DNA from: Aliivibrio wodanis
GTDB taxonomy: Bacteria > Pseudomonadota > Gammaproteobacteria > Enterobacterales > Vibrionaceae
Assembly (NCBI GenBank): GCA_000953695.1
Contig: LN554847.1
Location: 1,429,801 to 1,493,800 of the forward strand
DNA: 64,000 nt
Reading direction: 5' to 3'
The translations under genes and the position numbers were made by a program. This document shows, piece after piece, positions 34,665-44,658 of the stretch. The stretch's first letter is position 1; each line of letters starts with the position of its first letter. The notes under the pieces were generated by a model. The model was not told where the DNA came from. It searched no databases and worked only from the letters and a program-made list of their open reading frames with translations.

Positions 34665-36020
34665 ATGAAAAACATCCTAAATAATCAACTCGGCATGAAA
34701 TTCGGTTTTGTGCTGTTTTTATTTCTACTATTACAAATCCCATTATCTATGGTTGAAGATTTGATTTCTGAACGAACAGATCGCCAACAAGAGGTTCTAG
34801 CAGACATTGCACGAAGCAGTAGTAATCAACAGCAGATCATTGGCCCCTTTATTAAAATCGATTATACAGAAATAGTTAATAACACTGAAAAAACATATAT
34901 AGCTCAGCGTGAGGCTTTCCTTTTACCCGACCTATTTAGCCTAACATCTCACCTTGATAGCTTTGAAAAATACAGAGGAATATACAAAGCTCACCTATAC
35001 AACGCAAAAATAGCGTTAACAGGACAATTTACCTTATCAGCGTTAGATAAATTGAACAAAGAGAATATCAGTAAAATAAGCCTCGTCGTTGCCATTAGCG
35101 ACAGTCGAGGTCTTATTGATTTTAATGCTATATCTATTAATGGTAATCCTGTAAATATTCAACCAGGGACAGGAGTAGATCAATATGCAGAAGGCTTCCA
35201 TCACACACTAGATATCAAGACTACAAATTTCTCCAAGCCTCTCACTTTTGATTTCAATTTTCTTCTGCAAGGAATGGGAAAACTTCAAGTTCTTCCTATA
35301 GGACAAAAAACTACTGTCGTATTATCTTCAAGTTGGCCGCATCCAAGTTTTATCGGAAATTATCTACCAATCTCATCAACAATTACTGATTCTGGATTTA
35401 GCGCCCAATGGAACACTAACAATTTCTCAAGCAACATTAACCAATTATTTGAACGCTGTCTTTCAATGCAATCTAAATGTAAGCAATTAGAGGAGAAGCA
35501 TATGGGAGTAAACCTAATAGAACCCGTTGATCACTATCTAAAATCACATCGTTCTATAAATTACTCATTACTCGTTATCACCCTAATCTTTGCTTGTTTT
35601 TTCTTGTTAGAACTGTTTCAAGCACGTCCTATACATCCTGTTCAATACGGTTTTGTTGGCTTAGCTCTGGCTTTATTTTACTTATTACTGATCTCTTTCA
35701 GCGAACATATTGGATTTAACTGGGCCTACATATTCTCAACTATCGCTTCAACAGGATTGCTTTGCCTCTATGTTGGTGGAATGCTAAATAACAAAAAACA
35801 TGGTGCTATATTTGGTGTCAGTTTACTCACTCTGTATGGATTATTATTTGGCCTACTTCAAGCAGACAGTTACGCCTTACTCATGGGAACTTTACTATGC
35901 TTTATCGTATTAAGCCTAGTAATGATATTTACTAGACACATCAATTGGTATGAACGAAGCGCTAACATCAACATAACAGCAGAAAGCCCTTCAGACATAA
36001 AAGAAACGCATGATGAGTAA
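34665..36020 (+). CDS. creD: inner-membrane protein CreD
   Basis: A 451-residue protein: one N-terminal helix (MKFGFVLFLFLLLQIPLSMV), a periplasmic domain to about residue 295, and five to six helices after that (LLVITLIFACFFLLELFQA, then NWAYIFSTIASTGLLCLYVGG and others). The N-terminal motif ...IPLSMVEDLISERTDRQQEV is characteristic of CreD. CreD expression is the standard output of CreBC activation, and the protein is tied to envelope and beta-lactam responses. GGAGAG precedes the ATG. Possible TTCAT/TTCTC elements near 34608-34618 may be a degenerate CreB site. Confidence 0.87.
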   Translation: MKNILNNQLGMKFGFVLFLFLLLQIPLSMVEDLISERTDRQQEVLADIARSSSNQQQIIGPFIKIDYTEIVNNTEKTYIAQREAFLLPDLFSLTSHLDSFEKYRGIYKAHLYNAKIALTGQFTLSALDKLNKENISKISLVVAISDSRGLIDFNAISINGNPVNIQPGTGVDQYAEGFHHTLDIKTTNFSKPLTFDFNFLLQGMGKLQVLPIGQKTTVVLSSSWPHPSFIGNYLPISSTITDSGFSAQWNTNNFSSNINQLFERCLSMQSKCKQLEEKHMGVNLIEPVDHYLKSHRSINYSLLVITLIFACFFLLELFQARPIHPVQYGFVGLALALFYLLLISFSEHIGFNWAYIFSTIASTGLLCLYVGGMLNNKKHGAIFGVSLLTLYGLLFGLLQADSYALLMGTLLCFIVLSLVMIFTRHINWYERSANINITAESPSDIKETHDE

Positions 36021-36438
36021 TTTCTTATTTTCAGCTAAGAGTCGTCAAGGCGACTCTATTTTCCACATATCAATAAAACGCTTATTTATTAGTGTTATTA
36101 TACTTAGTACTCTAACTATAATAGCTCTATTTATTCAAGACTCGTTTATTCGTCCATTCCTAGGTGATGTACTTGTAGTCGTGTGGCTTTATTACCTTAT
36201 GAGCAGCGTACTTAACCTAGCTCCAATAAAGCTTTCTTTCATCGTTGTCAGCATTTCATTTGCCATTGAAGCCTTTCAGTACCTTAGTATATTGAAACTG
36301 CTAGGATTAGATCACTACTCTATTTTACGTATTATATTGGGGTCTACATTCGACTGGATGGATCTCTTTGCCTACACAATTGGAGGAGTTCTCTGCTTAA
36401 CATTTGAACGCTCACCAACCATAAAGACCATTACCTAG
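36010..36438 (+). CDS. DUF2809-family membrane protein
   Basis: A 142-residue polytopic protein with four hydrophobic helices (for example LFISVIILSTLTIIALF and FLGDVLVVVWLYYLMSSVL). It matches the DUF2809 family of small membrane proteins of unknown function: the FIRPFLGDVLVVVWLYY and FAIEAFQYLSI blocks and the C-terminal FDWMDLFAYTIGG are typical. It starts inside the creD 3' end (11-base overlap), so it is almost certainly part of the Cre transcript. A choice between two adjacent ATG codons (36010 and 36013) remains. Confidence 0.78.
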   Translation: MMSNFLFSAKSRQGDSIFHISIKRLFISVIILSTLTIIALFIQDSFIRPFLGDVLVVVWLYYLMSSVLNLAPIKLSFIVVSISFAIEAFQYLSILKLLGLDHYSILRIILGSTFDWMDLFAYTIGGVLCLTFERSPTIKTIT

Positions 36439-36727
36439 CGCGTAAATACCAGTAAATGTGTAAAAATAACAATATAAATGAAATCTAATGATTAAATACA
36501 GTAGATTGAATTAATTTATGGTAAAGAAATCAAGTGATAAAACACATTTACATATCAATATAAAAACATAAATCAACCTTATATTAAATTATTTTTGTCA
36601 AATATATCATTTTTATAAACTAGATCTCATTTTTGACGGAACAATCGCTCTTTATTTAGTATAAATTTGCTTTTTACCCCCTAAGAATGCCCATAATGAC
36701 AAGGAATTTAATTAGAGTACAAAGGAT
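36439..36727. other. AT-rich region upstream of the ectoine operon
   Basis: No gene. Very AT-rich, with several TATATT- and TTTTTGTCAAAT-type stretches that could be the osmoregulated promoter of ectA. No clear palindrome for a CosR-type (MarR-family) repressor, which controls this operon in other vibrios, was identified by eye. Confidence 0.45.
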
Positions 36728-37273
36728 ATGTATTTACATATGACTATTGCAGCGCCCAGAATCTTGTGTTCAAGCATGGATATTGAACCCAGCAAAAAAT
36801 GGACATTTAGAGAACCATCAAGGACAGACGGTGACGATGTTTATGCATTGATCACCGAGTGTCCCCCTCTTGATATCAACTCTTCATACTGTAATTTCCT
36901 TCAATCTACACATTTCAGTAAGACCTGCGTTTTAGCAGAGAAAGACGGCAACCTTGCTGGTTTTATCTCTGGTTACCATAAGCCTGATGACCCAAAAACA
37001 TTATTCATCTGGCAAGTCGCAGTCTCTCCTCGCTACCGAGGTAAAGGTTTAGCTTACTCTATGCTAAATGAGCTTTTACAGCGAAAAAACCTCAAGCACA
37101 CAGAATTCTTAGAAACGACGATCACCAAAGCCAACGACGCCTCTTGGTCGCTATTTAAAAAGCTGGATGCCGAGCATGGTGACCGAGGTGAAGTGACTAC
37201 GTTTCTAGACAAAGAAGCTCATTTCAAAGGCAAGCACGATACTGAATATTTGTATCGTATCGCTCTAAAATAA
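36728..37273 (+). CDS. ectA: L-2,4-diaminobutyrate acetyltransferase
   Basis: A GNAT-family acetyltransferase of up to 181 residues. It transfers acetyl from acetyl-CoA to the gamma-amino group of diaminobutyrate, giving the ectoine precursor. The acetyl-CoA loop VSPRYRGKGLAYSML (about 97-111) and the FREPSRTDGDDVYALI opening are typical of EctA. First gene of ectABC-ask. Two starts compete: ATG at 36728 directly after AAAGGA, and ATG at 36740 somewhat far from it; neither spacing is ideal. Cytoplasmic; expected to be induced by salt. Confidence 0.93.
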   Translation: MYLHMTIAAPRILCSSMDIEPSKKWTFREPSRTDGDDVYALITECPPLDINSSYCNFLQSTHFSKTCVLAEKDGNLAGFISGYHKPDDPKTLFIWQVAVSPRYRGKGLAYSMLNELLQRKNLKHTEFLETTITKANDASWSLFKKLDAEHGDRGEVTTFLDKEAHFKGKHDTEYLYRIALK

Positions 37274-37298
37274 AATAGGAATCATAAACGGACTCATC

Positions 37299-38564
37299 AT
37301 GAATATTTTCAAGAAGCAAGAATCAAAAGTACGTTCATACTCAAACAGTTTTCCAGTTATCTTTCAAAAAGCAAAAGGATGTTGGCTAGAAACCGAAAGC
37401 GGCGAACGTTACTTAGACTTCCTTGCTGGAGCCGGATCACTCAACTACGGTCACAACAACCCAGTCTTAAAGCAAGCTTTACTTGAATACATCGAAGCAG
37501 ATGGTATTACGCACGGCTTAGACATGCACTCAAGTGCAAAAGCCACTTTCTTGAATGCATTGAATAACTACATCCTAGAACCTAGAGATCTAGATTATAA
37601 AGTTCAATTTACCGGTCCTACCGGAACCAATGCCGTTGAGGCCGCTTTAAAACTGGCACGTAAAGTCACCAATCGAACTAACATTGTCGCTTTCACTAAT
37701 GGCTTCCACGGCTGTACAGCAGGTGCATTAGCTGCGACAGGTAATCAACATCACCGCCAAGGTGCAGGTTTTAGTTTAAACAACGTTACTCGTATTCCTT
37801 TCGAAGGCTATGCGGATATCGATGGACTTAACTTGTTTGAAACCATGCTATCTGATAACTCAAGCGGCTTAGATAAACCCGCCGCTGTACTTCTAGAAAC
37901 TGTACAAGGTGAAGGTGGACTAAACGTCGCATCGAACGAATGGCTACAACGTCTAAGCAAAATCTGTAAAGCTAACGACATTCTTATGATTGTTGATGAT
38001 ATCCAAGCAGGTTGTGGTCGTACTGGTACATTCTTCAGTTTTGAACCATCAGGTATTAAACCAGATATGGTTACGCTATCTAAATCAATTGGTGGCTATG
38101 GCTTACCAATGGCGATTGTATTACTAAAACCTGAATTAGATGAATGGAAACCGGGAGAGCATAACGGAACTTTCCGTGGTAACAATCATGCTTTCGTTAC
38201 TGCAGCAAAAGCACTTGAGATTTACTGGTCAAATTCAAATTTTGAAGAGCATATTAAACAGATCTCTCAAAAAGTCAGTGATGTCATTCTTCGTGCCGTA
38301 AAACGCTACCCTAAGCTGTTTGTTCAGCAAAAAGGTCGTGGCATGATGATTGGTATTGAGTGTAAAGACGGCATTATCTCAAGTGATATCGCTAAAGATT
38401 GCTTTAAGAACGGCATGATCATTGAAACTGCAGGTCCATCTGATGAAGTTGTTAAATTCTTCTGCCCACTGACGATCACAGAGTCAGAGCTAGAAGAGGG
38501 TCTAACCATCTTTGAAAACGCAATTGACAATATTGCAGAAAAACACTTCAAAAAAGCATCTTAA
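37299..38564 (+). CDS. ectB: diaminobutyrate-2-oxoglutarate transaminase
   Basis: A 421-residue class III PLP aminotransferase that converts aspartate semialdehyde and glutamate into L-2,4-diaminobutyrate, the first committed step to ectoine. The sequence shows [17 protein letters not shown] and [20 protein letters not shown] (about 110-150), the Asp of [13 protein letters not shown], and the PLP lysine in [14 protein letters not shown]. Length and order match EctB. The start is 25 bases after ectA. Confidence 0.95.
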   Translation: MNIFKKQESKVRSYSNSFPVIFQKAKGCWLETESGERYLDFLAGAGSLNYGHNNPVLKQALLEYIEADGITHGLDMHSSAKATFLNALNNYILEPRDLDYKVQFTGPTGTNAVEAALKLARKVTNRTNIVAFTNGFHGCTAGALAATGNQHHRQGAGFSLNNVTRIPFEGYADIDGLNLFETMLSDNSSGLDKPAAVLLETVQGEGGLNVASNEWLQRLSKICKANDILMIVDDIQAGCGRTGTFFSFEPSGIKPDMVTLSKSIGGYGLPMAIVLLKPELDEWKPGEHNGTFRGNNHAFVTAAKALEIYWSNSNFEEHIKQISQKVSDVILRAVKRYPKLFVQQKGRGMMIGIECKDGIISSDIAKDCFKNGMIIETAGPSDEVVKFFCPLTITESELEEGLTIFENAIDNIAEKHFKKAS

Positions 38565-38578
38565 TCAGGGACGAAACA

Positions 38579-38965
38579 ATGATTGTTAGAACACTAGACG
38601 AATGTCGTGATAGCCAACGACGCGTAGCATCAGAAACATGGGAAAGCGTAAGAATGTTGTTGAAAAATGACAACATGGGTTTCTCTTTCCACATTACGAC
38701 TATTTATGAAAACACAGAAACTCACATTCACTACAAGAACCACTTAGAGTCGGTCTATTGTATGAGTGGTGAAGGAGAGATCGAAGTTATTGGCGGCGAA
38801 ACCTACCCAATAAAACCGGGCACCTTGTATATTCTTGATAAGCATGACGAACACTTTTTACGTGCTTATAAAGATAAAGAAATGGTCATGGCGTGTGTCT
38901 TCAATCCACCGCTCACTGGTGCTGAAGTTCATGATAAAAACGGCGTTTACCCTATCTTAGATTAA
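38579..38965 (+). CDS. ectC: ectoine synthase
   Basis: A 128-residue cupin-fold enzyme that cyclises N-gamma-acetyl-diaminobutyrate to ectoine by loss of water. The N-terminal [20 protein letters not shown] and the metal-binding cupin motifs ([22 protein letters not shown] and [11 protein letters not shown]) identify EctC. It lies 14 bases after ectB. No ectD hydroxylase gene follows, so ectoine rather than hydroxyectoine is the expected product from this locus. Confidence 0.95.
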   Translation: MIVRTLDECRDSQRRVASETWESVRMLLKNDNMGFSFHITTIYENTETHIHYKNHLESVYCMSGEGEIEVIGGETYPIKPGTLYILDKHDEHFLRAYKDKEMVMACVFNPPLTGAEVHDKNGVYPILD

Positions 38966-39004
38966 ACACTAAATCCCCTTAGTATTTATTTAGGATGGTA
39001 TAAA

Positions 39005-39038
39005 TATCAACTTGGATCCATAAAGATCCAAGTTGATA
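39005..39038. other. 14-bp intercistronic hairpin between ectC and ask
   Basis: TATCAACTTGGATC / CATAAA / GATCCAAGTTGATA: a perfect 14-bp stem with a six-base loop in the 102-base gap. It is not followed by a T tract on the plus strand, so it looks more like an mRNA-stabilising or partial-attenuation structure than a full terminator. Confidence 0.65.
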
Positions 39039-39067
39039 CTCTCTTTAAAGTCAAAAAGGACTTCTTC

Positions 39068-40495
39068 ATGACTTATACCGTAGAAAAAATCGGCGGTACT
39101 TCTATGACTGCGTTTGACGCCGTTTTAGACAACATCTTTCTTCGCCCTCAAAATCCATATAACCGTGTTTTTGTTGTGTCTGCCTATGGCGGCATTACCG
39201 ATTCATTGCTTGAATGTAAGAAAACAGGCAAACCAGGTGTTTATAAGCTTATCGCTAAACGTGATGATAGCTGGGATGAAGCATTAGAGTATGTGAAAAA
39301 TCGTATGCTATTAACCAATGAACATCTATTTATTGACCCTTTGAACCGATTAAGAGCTGACAAATTTATCAGTTCTCGGATCGAAGAAGCCAAAATCTGT
39401 ATTTCTAATATTCTTGAGACCTGTCAATACGGTCAATTTTCACTCCGTCGCTACTTACCTCAAATCCGTGAATTTCTTTCTTCTATTGGTGAAGCGCACA
39501 GCGCCTTTAACACGGCATTAAAGCTAAAAACTGTTGGAATTAACGCGAAGTTCGTCGATCTCTCTGGTTGGGATAACCAAACTCCGAGAACATTAGATGA
39601 AACCATCACTGATGTATTTAAAGATATAGATGTCACCACAGAGCTGCCAATTGTTACTGGCTATGCCTATTGCAAAGAAGGCTTAATGGGCACATACGAT
39701 CGTGGTTACAGTGAAATGACCTTTAGTCGCATCGCGTCACTTACTCATGCTGATTTGGCGATTATCCATAAAGAATATCACTTAAGCTCAGCTGATCCGC
39801 GTGTTGTTGGCACAGATAAAGTATTCCCAATTGGACGCACCAATTACGATGTTGCTGATCAATTAGCAAGCTTAGGAATGGAAGCTATTCACCCTAATGC
39901 AGCGGCAGGGCTTCGTGAGAGCGACATTGAAATTCAGATTAAAAATACGTTTGAGCCAGAGCACAAAGGCACATTGATCTCATCAGATTACCAACCAGAA
40001 ACCAACAAAGTCGAGATCATTGCAGGTAAAGAAAAAGTGTTTGCCTTACATCTGTTTGATCAAGCAATGGTCGGCCAAGTGGATAATGTCGGTTATGAGT
40101 TAATGGAAATTATCTCAGACGCACAAGTTAGTTTAATTGGTAAAGAAATGAATGCAAATTCAATTACTTATTATCTTGGCGGTAGCACTGAAAACCTGAA
40201 TAAGTTGTTATACAAAGCAGAAAAACGCTATCCAAACGCCTCTATTAAAGGTCGTATGGTGGCATTAATTTCGGTGATTGGCTCTCAGATTGATACCAAC
40301 AAAGCATTAGCAAAAGGGGTTTTATCATTGATGAATAATGACGTCACCCCTGTAGCCCTGCACGCTTCTATGCGTAACGTAAACGTGCAATTTGTAGTAA
40401 GCGATCAAGACTATCAAAATGCTATCCGAGCGCTGCACCACGAGTTTTGTGAAGATATATCCACCACACAAGTAAAAACTGAACAGGTCGCTTAA
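39068..40495 (+). CDS. ask: aspartate kinase dedicated to ectoine (Ask_Ect)
   Basis: A 475-residue aspartokinase that makes aspartyl phosphate, feeding aspartate semialdehyde to EctB. The kinase start VEKIGGTSMTAFD (residues 4-16), GRTNYDVADQLASLGMEAIHPNAA in the substrate region and two C-terminal ACT-like domains are present. Placement after ectC is characteristic of the ectoine-linked aspartokinase, which usually escapes lysine/threonine inhibition and so channels carbon to the osmolyte. An AAAAAGGAC ribosome site precedes the ATG. The operon ends at a terminator at 40525. Confidence 0.92.
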   Translation: MTYTVEKIGGTSMTAFDAVLDNIFLRPQNPYNRVFVVSAYGGITDSLLECKKTGKPGVYKLIAKRDDSWDEALEYVKNRMLLTNEHLFIDPLNRLRADKFISSRIEEAKICISNILETCQYGQFSLRRYLPQIREFLSSIGEAHSAFNTALKLKTVGINAKFVDLSGWDNQTPRTLDETITDVFKDIDVTTELPIVTGYAYCKEGLMGTYDRGYSEMTFSRIASLTHADLAIIHKEYHLSSADPRVVGTDKVFPIGRTNYDVADQLASLGMEAIHPNAAAGLRESDIEIQIKNTFEPEHKGTLISSDYQPETNKVEIIAGKEKVFALHLFDQAMVGQVDNVGYELMEIISDAQVSLIGKEMNANSITYYLGGSTENLNKLLYKAEKRYPNASIKGRMVALISVIGSQIDTNKALAKGVLSLMNNDVTPVALHASMRNVNVQFVVSDQDYQNAIRALHHEFCEDISTTQVKTEQVA

Positions 40496-40524
40496 ATTCC
40501 GTTTTACAGTGTAAATAAACCCTC

Positions 40525-40563
40525 AACCGCTAGTTCATTAATGATGAGCTGGCGGTTTTTTTT
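40525..40563. terminator. terminator of the ectoine operon
   Basis: AACCGCTAGTTCAT / TAATG / ATGAGCTGGCGGTT forms a 14-bp stem with two wobbles and is followed by eight T. The left arm overlaps the stop of the convergent LysR gene, whose 3' end is thus inside the structure. Confidence 0.82.
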
Positions 40564-41437
40564 GACTAATCGCTTGTAAAGAGGACAATAACTCTTCTAA
40601 TACAGGCCCAAAAACATGACTGCGCGATACCAAGCAACCCATTGGGGTAAACCAACCATCAAATTCATGAGCAATCGGCAGTGCCACTAGCTTATTTTGA
40701 TCTAGCAAACTCATTACGCTGTGTTCTGGTACTATCGTCCAACCAACCCCTTTACAAGCAAGATCCATCAAAGTTTGATGCGTATTGGCGTACCACAACT
40801 TTGAGCTTATCCCATAACTGAACCACAATTCTTTTCGTTTTGAGCTACGATGTACTAATTGTCGATGCCCTTTCAATGCCGCATCATTCACGACAGGCAA
40901 ACTGGCTAGATCATGCTCTGGAGACACTACCGTCAGAAAGCGCACATAACCTAGAGTAAAGAAATCCATGTCCACTTTTAGCTCGCCATCTGCATAGACA
41001 ATCCCTACTTGGGCTTTGCCTTTTTTTACTAACGCTTCAACATCAAAGGTTGAGGTTGTGATGATCTCAAAATCCGTCACAGGAAACTTATCCGCCAATG
41101 CCGCCAATATTTGTAATACATCGTCATTCATTAAGCTCTCATCAATGGCGATGACTAACTCATATTCGTGCTCTCTTTCTAATGACTCTACTTTTTGGTC
41201 AAAGTATTTTTGTTGATGCAAAATAGATTGAGCAATCGGCAATAACGCCCTGCCTTTCTCTGTCAGCACAGGCGTGTTTTTATCACGATTAAACAACTCT
41301 TGGTTAATTGAGATCTCTAAATTGGCAATGGCCTGACTCACACCTGATTGAGCGCGCTTTAACTGACGAGCGGCGGCAGAGAATGAACCGCACTCACACA
41401 CGGCGACAAAGATTTTTAATTGCTCAAAACTGTACAT
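40538..41437 (-). CDS. LysR-family regulator (AceR-like), divergent to the PACE gene
   Basis: A 299-residue LysR protein with the helix-turn-helix FVAVCECGSFSAAARQLKRAQSGVSQAIANLE at residues 10-41 and a standard effector domain. It is divergent from a PACE efflux gene at 41577, the arrangement seen for AceR and AceI, where the LysR protein activates the efflux pump in response to chlorhexidine or a natural diamine. Regulation of that gene is inferred. It is convergent with the ectoine operon and is not expected to control it. Confidence 0.82.
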   Translation of the reverse strand: MYSFEQLKIFVAVCECGSFSAAARQLKRAQSGVSQAIANLEISINQELFNRDKNTPVLTEKGRALLPIAQSILHQQKYFDQKVESLEREHEYELVIAIDESLMNDDVLQILAALADKFPVTDFEIITTSTFDVEALVKKGKAQVGIVYADGELKVDMDFFTLGYVRFLTVVSPEHDLASLPVVNDAALKGHRQLVHRSSKRKELWFSYGISSKLWYANTHQTLMDLACKGVGWTIVPEHSVMSLLDQNKLVALPIAHEFDGWFTPMGCLVSRSHVFGPVLEELLSSLQAISQKKPPAHH

Positions 41438-41576
41438 GGTATTAGCTCAATAAATAGTTTAAGGAACCAAGCTATCACAACTCGTGATGGCTGTTAACTT
41501 TATCTCTTTTATTCGCTCTCTATAATCGCTGATTCATTATTTTTAAATGTATCAATAATAATTAAGAGTCATCGCT

Positions 41577-42014
41577 ATGAAAACAACTGAACGTATTTTC
41601 CACGCTGTATTATTTGAAGTATTAGCTGTATCACTGTCTATCATTGGATTAGCTATTTTTACCAATCACGATGTTAGTTCTCTATCAGGAACCATGATAG
41701 TTGTTGCTACTATCGCTATGATCTGGAATTTTATTTATAACTGGATTTTCGATCAATTTTTCACTGGAGAAAAAACACAACGCACCCTTTCATTACGTAT
41801 CTTCCACGTTGTATTGTTTGAATTAGGGTTATTGTTCGTTACTGTACCTGTGATGGCTTATTTATTAAACGTAGGCATCTGGGAAGCCTTTGTGATGGAT
41901 ATTGGCGTGACTATTTTTATCACCATTTACGCATTCACCTTTAACTGGGTATATGACAATGTAAGAGCTGTATTGGTGAAAAGAATGGCGAGAGGTGAGT
42001 CGATTGCTGCGTAA
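41577..42014 (+). CDS. PACE-family (bacterial transmembrane pair) efflux protein
   Basis: A 145-residue inner-membrane protein made of two repeated BTP units, each starting with the same motif: ERIFHAVLFEVLAV (residues 5-18) and LRIFHVVLFELGLL (72-85), with WNFIYNWIFD and FNWVYDN closing them. Four helices are predicted. The PACE family (AceI and relatives) exports biocides such as chlorhexidine and acriflavine, with short diamines as likely natural substrates. Divergent LysR gene upstream. Confidence 0.9.
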   Translation: MKTTERIFHAVLFEVLAVSLSIIGLAIFTNHDVSSLSGTMIVVATIAMIWNFIYNWIFDQFFTGEKTQRTLSLRIFHVVLFELGLLFVTVPVMAYLLNVGIWEAFVMDIGVTIFITIYAFTFNWVYDNVRAVLVKRMARGESIAA

Positions 42015-42158
42015 TGCATTATATTCAACCTAAAATAGATTGATTTACTTTAATACGTAATCTATTTGATGTTTATATCAATATAATTGAGAAAATTATC
42101 AGCACTTGACTACGCTTATTAATAATAACTATCTAAAAGTTCATTAACGGAGTAAATC

Positions 42159-44117
42159 ATGGGGCTCGATAATATTTCAATTGCTAAAAAGTTGTCCATA
42201 TCGCCAACTGTATTAATTATTATTCTTATTGTGATTTCATTTGTTAGTTCAAATTTATTAAATAATCTATCAAATGATATGAAAAAAATATCATTTGATT
42301 TAGCCCCGGATACTGAATTAGCCGCAGAGTTAACTGATGCCGTTTATGGTTTACGCCTCACTGTAAAAAATTACATCAAAACTGGTGATGAGCAATTTAT
42401 TACTACTTTTAACCAACAAGCCAGTCAATGGAAAGGCAAGATGTCTCAAGCTTATCAAGACATTCAAACGCCACAACGAGTGCAGATCCTTAAATCTATC
42501 GACAGTATGAAAACGCAATATCTACAAACCTTTACTAATATTGTTATTTCAAATATGCGTAATCGAAATGATATTGTAAAAGGCACATTAAATGTTAATG
42601 GCCCAGAAATCGAACGGAAACTCACTCAGGTAATGAAGTCGGCCAAAAAAGATGGTGACGTTATAGCGGCCTACCATGCCGGTCGTGCAGTGCGTGCTCT
42701 GCTCTTATCTCGTCTTTATGTTTCTAAATTTTTAGTTGAAAACCAACAAGCACAGGTCGAGCGCTTTAATCAAGAATTTAGCTCTGCAAAAAAAGAATTA
42801 GACATATTATTAGACACCCTTGAAAACCCTGGACGACGTCGTTTAACTACCGAAGCAAAAGAATATTTAGAACAGTATAAACAAGCCTCAAATAACATTG
42901 TTTCCATCATTTATAACCGTAATGATGGAATTAAAACCTTAGATAATATCGGACCTCAAATAGCACAGTCTATTGCGACATTACGAGCTTCGATCAGTGA
43001 CTCAATGAAAGAAGCTGCAATAACAGCACAAGAAAATACCGACTCTTCAATCTCTATACTATTTATGATGGCAGCCGCAGCCGTCAGCTTAGGGGTTTTG
43101 GTTTCATTTATCGTGACTAAAGCCATTGTATCCAAACTGATAAGTACTAATGATGTGCTCGCAGATATTGCTCAAGGCGAAGGTGACCTGACAATACGCA
43201 TCCCAGAAACAGGGACTGATGAATTGGCATTACTTGCGCATAATTACAATACCTTTGCCGACAAGCTACAAGGCACAATATCAAAGCTTAATACGGTTTC
43301 AAATAGCATGCTATCTTCTGCACAAACTCTCACCAATAAAGCAAATAGTACTCAAGAAGAGGTACGCGAGCAGCAAGCACAAGCACAATTAGCGGCATCA
43401 GCTATGACACAAATGTCAGCCAGCGCACAAGAAGTAAGCAATAGTGCACTACAAGCATCAGAGCTTTCACAATCCACAGCAGACGCGGCAAATAAGGGAA
43501 CTCAAGTTGTCGTTGATGCCACCAAATCAATGGAGCATCTTTCACTACAAATATCAGACGCTAGTGATACCGTAGAACTATTACGCTCAGACAGTGAAGA
43601 AATTGGTACTGTATTAGACGTTATTCGTAGCATAGCAGAGCAAACTAACTTACTGGCTCTTAACGCCGCAATTGAAGCAGCAAGAGCCGGAGAGCAAGGG
43701 CGTGGGTTTGCTGTTGTCGCTGACGAAGTTCGTTCTCTTGCATCCCGAACGCAAGAGTCTACTGAAGAAATACAAAATATTATTGTCAGTTTGCAGCAAC
43801 GTTCAGAAAGCGCGAGCCAAGCAATGACAAAAAGCAGATCAAGCACTGAAGAGACAGCTGCACAAGTAAGCTCTGCAGAAAAGGTGCTTATGTCCATTGA
43901 TGGCTTTATTGAACAGATAAATGATTCTATCGGCCATATATCAAGTGCCGCAGGCGAACAAGCTATTGCAGCCGACGAAGTAAGTATCAACGTGAATACC
44001 ATGTCCGATATTTCAGATAATACATTAGAACAATCGATAGAAACGACTCAATCTGCAGAGCACCTTAACCAATTAGGGACAGAAGTTAGTGGTTTATTAG
44101 GACAGTTTAAAGCATAA
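42159..44117 (+). CDS. methyl-accepting chemotaxis protein
   Basis: A 652-residue transmembrane receptor: TM1 near residues 15-35, a helical periplasmic sensor (about 40-300), TM2 near 300-323 ([22 protein letters not shown]), HAMP, and a long signalling coiled coil with [20 protein letters not shown] at the hairpin tip. [15 protein letters not shown] is the HAMP end. Ligand unknown. Unlike the receptor at 4176-7119 it is intact and differs in its sensor, so it is not a recent duplicate. It would signal through CheA/CheW at the pole. Confidence 0.92.
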   Translation: MGLDNISIAKKLSISPTVLIIILIVISFVSSNLLNNLSNDMKKISFDLAPDTELAAELTDAVYGLRLTVKNYIKTGDEQFITTFNQQASQWKGKMSQAYQDIQTPQRVQILKSIDSMKTQYLQTFTNIVISNMRNRNDIVKGTLNVNGPEIERKLTQVMKSAKKDGDVIAAYHAGRAVRALLLSRLYVSKFLVENQQAQVERFNQEFSSAKKELDILLDTLENPGRRRLTTEAKEYLEQYKQASNNIVSIIYNRNDGIKTLDNIGPQIAQSIATLRASISDSMKEAAITAQENTDSSISILFMMAAAAVSLGVLVSFIVTKAIVSKLISTNDVLADIAQGEGDLTIRIPETGTDELALLAHNYNTFADKLQGTISKLNTVSNSMLSSAQTLTNKANSTQEEVREQQAQAQLAASAMTQMSASAQEVSNSALQASELSQSTADAANKGTQVVVDATKSMEHLSLQISDASDTVELLRSDSEEIGTVLDVIRSIAEQTNLLALNAAIEAARAGEQGRGFAVVADEVRSLASRTQESTEEIQNIIVSLQQRSESASQAMTKSRSSTEETAAQVSSAEKVLMSIDGFIEQINDSIGHISSAAGEQAIAADEVSINVNTMSDISDNTLEQSIETTQSAEHLNQLGTEVSGLLGQFKA

Positions 44118-44194
44118 CATTAGCTTCTATCTCAGGCTTTAGCTAAGTGAAAACGTGCCGAATTCTAAATTCTACTATGCTGCGAACGAATACA

Positions 44195-44234
44195 AATTAC
44201 CTGTTAGTAAACATTATTCCGCCAACAGGTAATT
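44195..44234. terminator. hairpin between convergent genes
   Basis: AATTACCTGTT (44195-44205) pairs exactly with AACAGGTAATT (44224-44234) around an 18-base loop. It lies between the MCP and the small convergent membrane-protein gene and probably stops transcription from both sides, although it lacks a T tract. Confidence 0.5.
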
Positions 44235-44247
44235 ACTGGTATTAGAA

Positions 44248-44490
44248 TCACTCTGGATTATTATACCAAGCATCAAGTAGCTCTTTTCCATATACAATTT
44301 CTATATTCATATGCAAAAACAGAAGAATCATCGCCAGTAAGGCACATATGATATTGAACCAAAAAGTAACTTTACCTCGAATGGATTCATAAGTAGCGAT
44401 GCTAATGAAGACAAGTAAGAATGGATAGGAAATAGCTAACAAGAACAACCAACCAAGATAACTAGATATTGCCATTTGAGTCTGAGCCAC
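44248..44490 (-). CDS. small membrane protein, 80 residues
   Basis: A frame with two clear hydrophobic helices: YLGWLFLLAISYPFLLVFIS and FWFNIICALLAMILLFLHM. The reading starts with GTG; an ATG five codons later (44475) is also possible and no strong ribosome site decides. No family recognised. The two-helix hairpin topology and the compact size make it a plausible real gene. Convergent with the MCP gene. Confidence 0.45.
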   Translation of the reverse strand: MAQTQMAISSYLGWLFLLAISYPFLLVFISIATYESIRGKVTFWFNIICALLAMILLFLHMNIEIVYGKELLDAWYNNPE

Positions 44491-44658
44491 AGTTACACCA
44501 TTAATTTAGGAAGTAACTCAAATTATCATAATTTTTATAAATCAAACATTAATTCAGTCGTTACTTCACCATTCATTAGAGTCATATATCAATTTGCTCT
44601 TCAAAGGCTACGTTAAGGCAGTCTGTAACCTGCCTCACTCTGCTACTAATGCATAAAC

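Noticed and set aside
43502-44002. 166-codon frame antisense to the signalling domain of the intact MCP
   Set aside because: The MCP hairpin codon pattern often leaves an open opposite frame; the cysteine- and serine-rich product has no domain.
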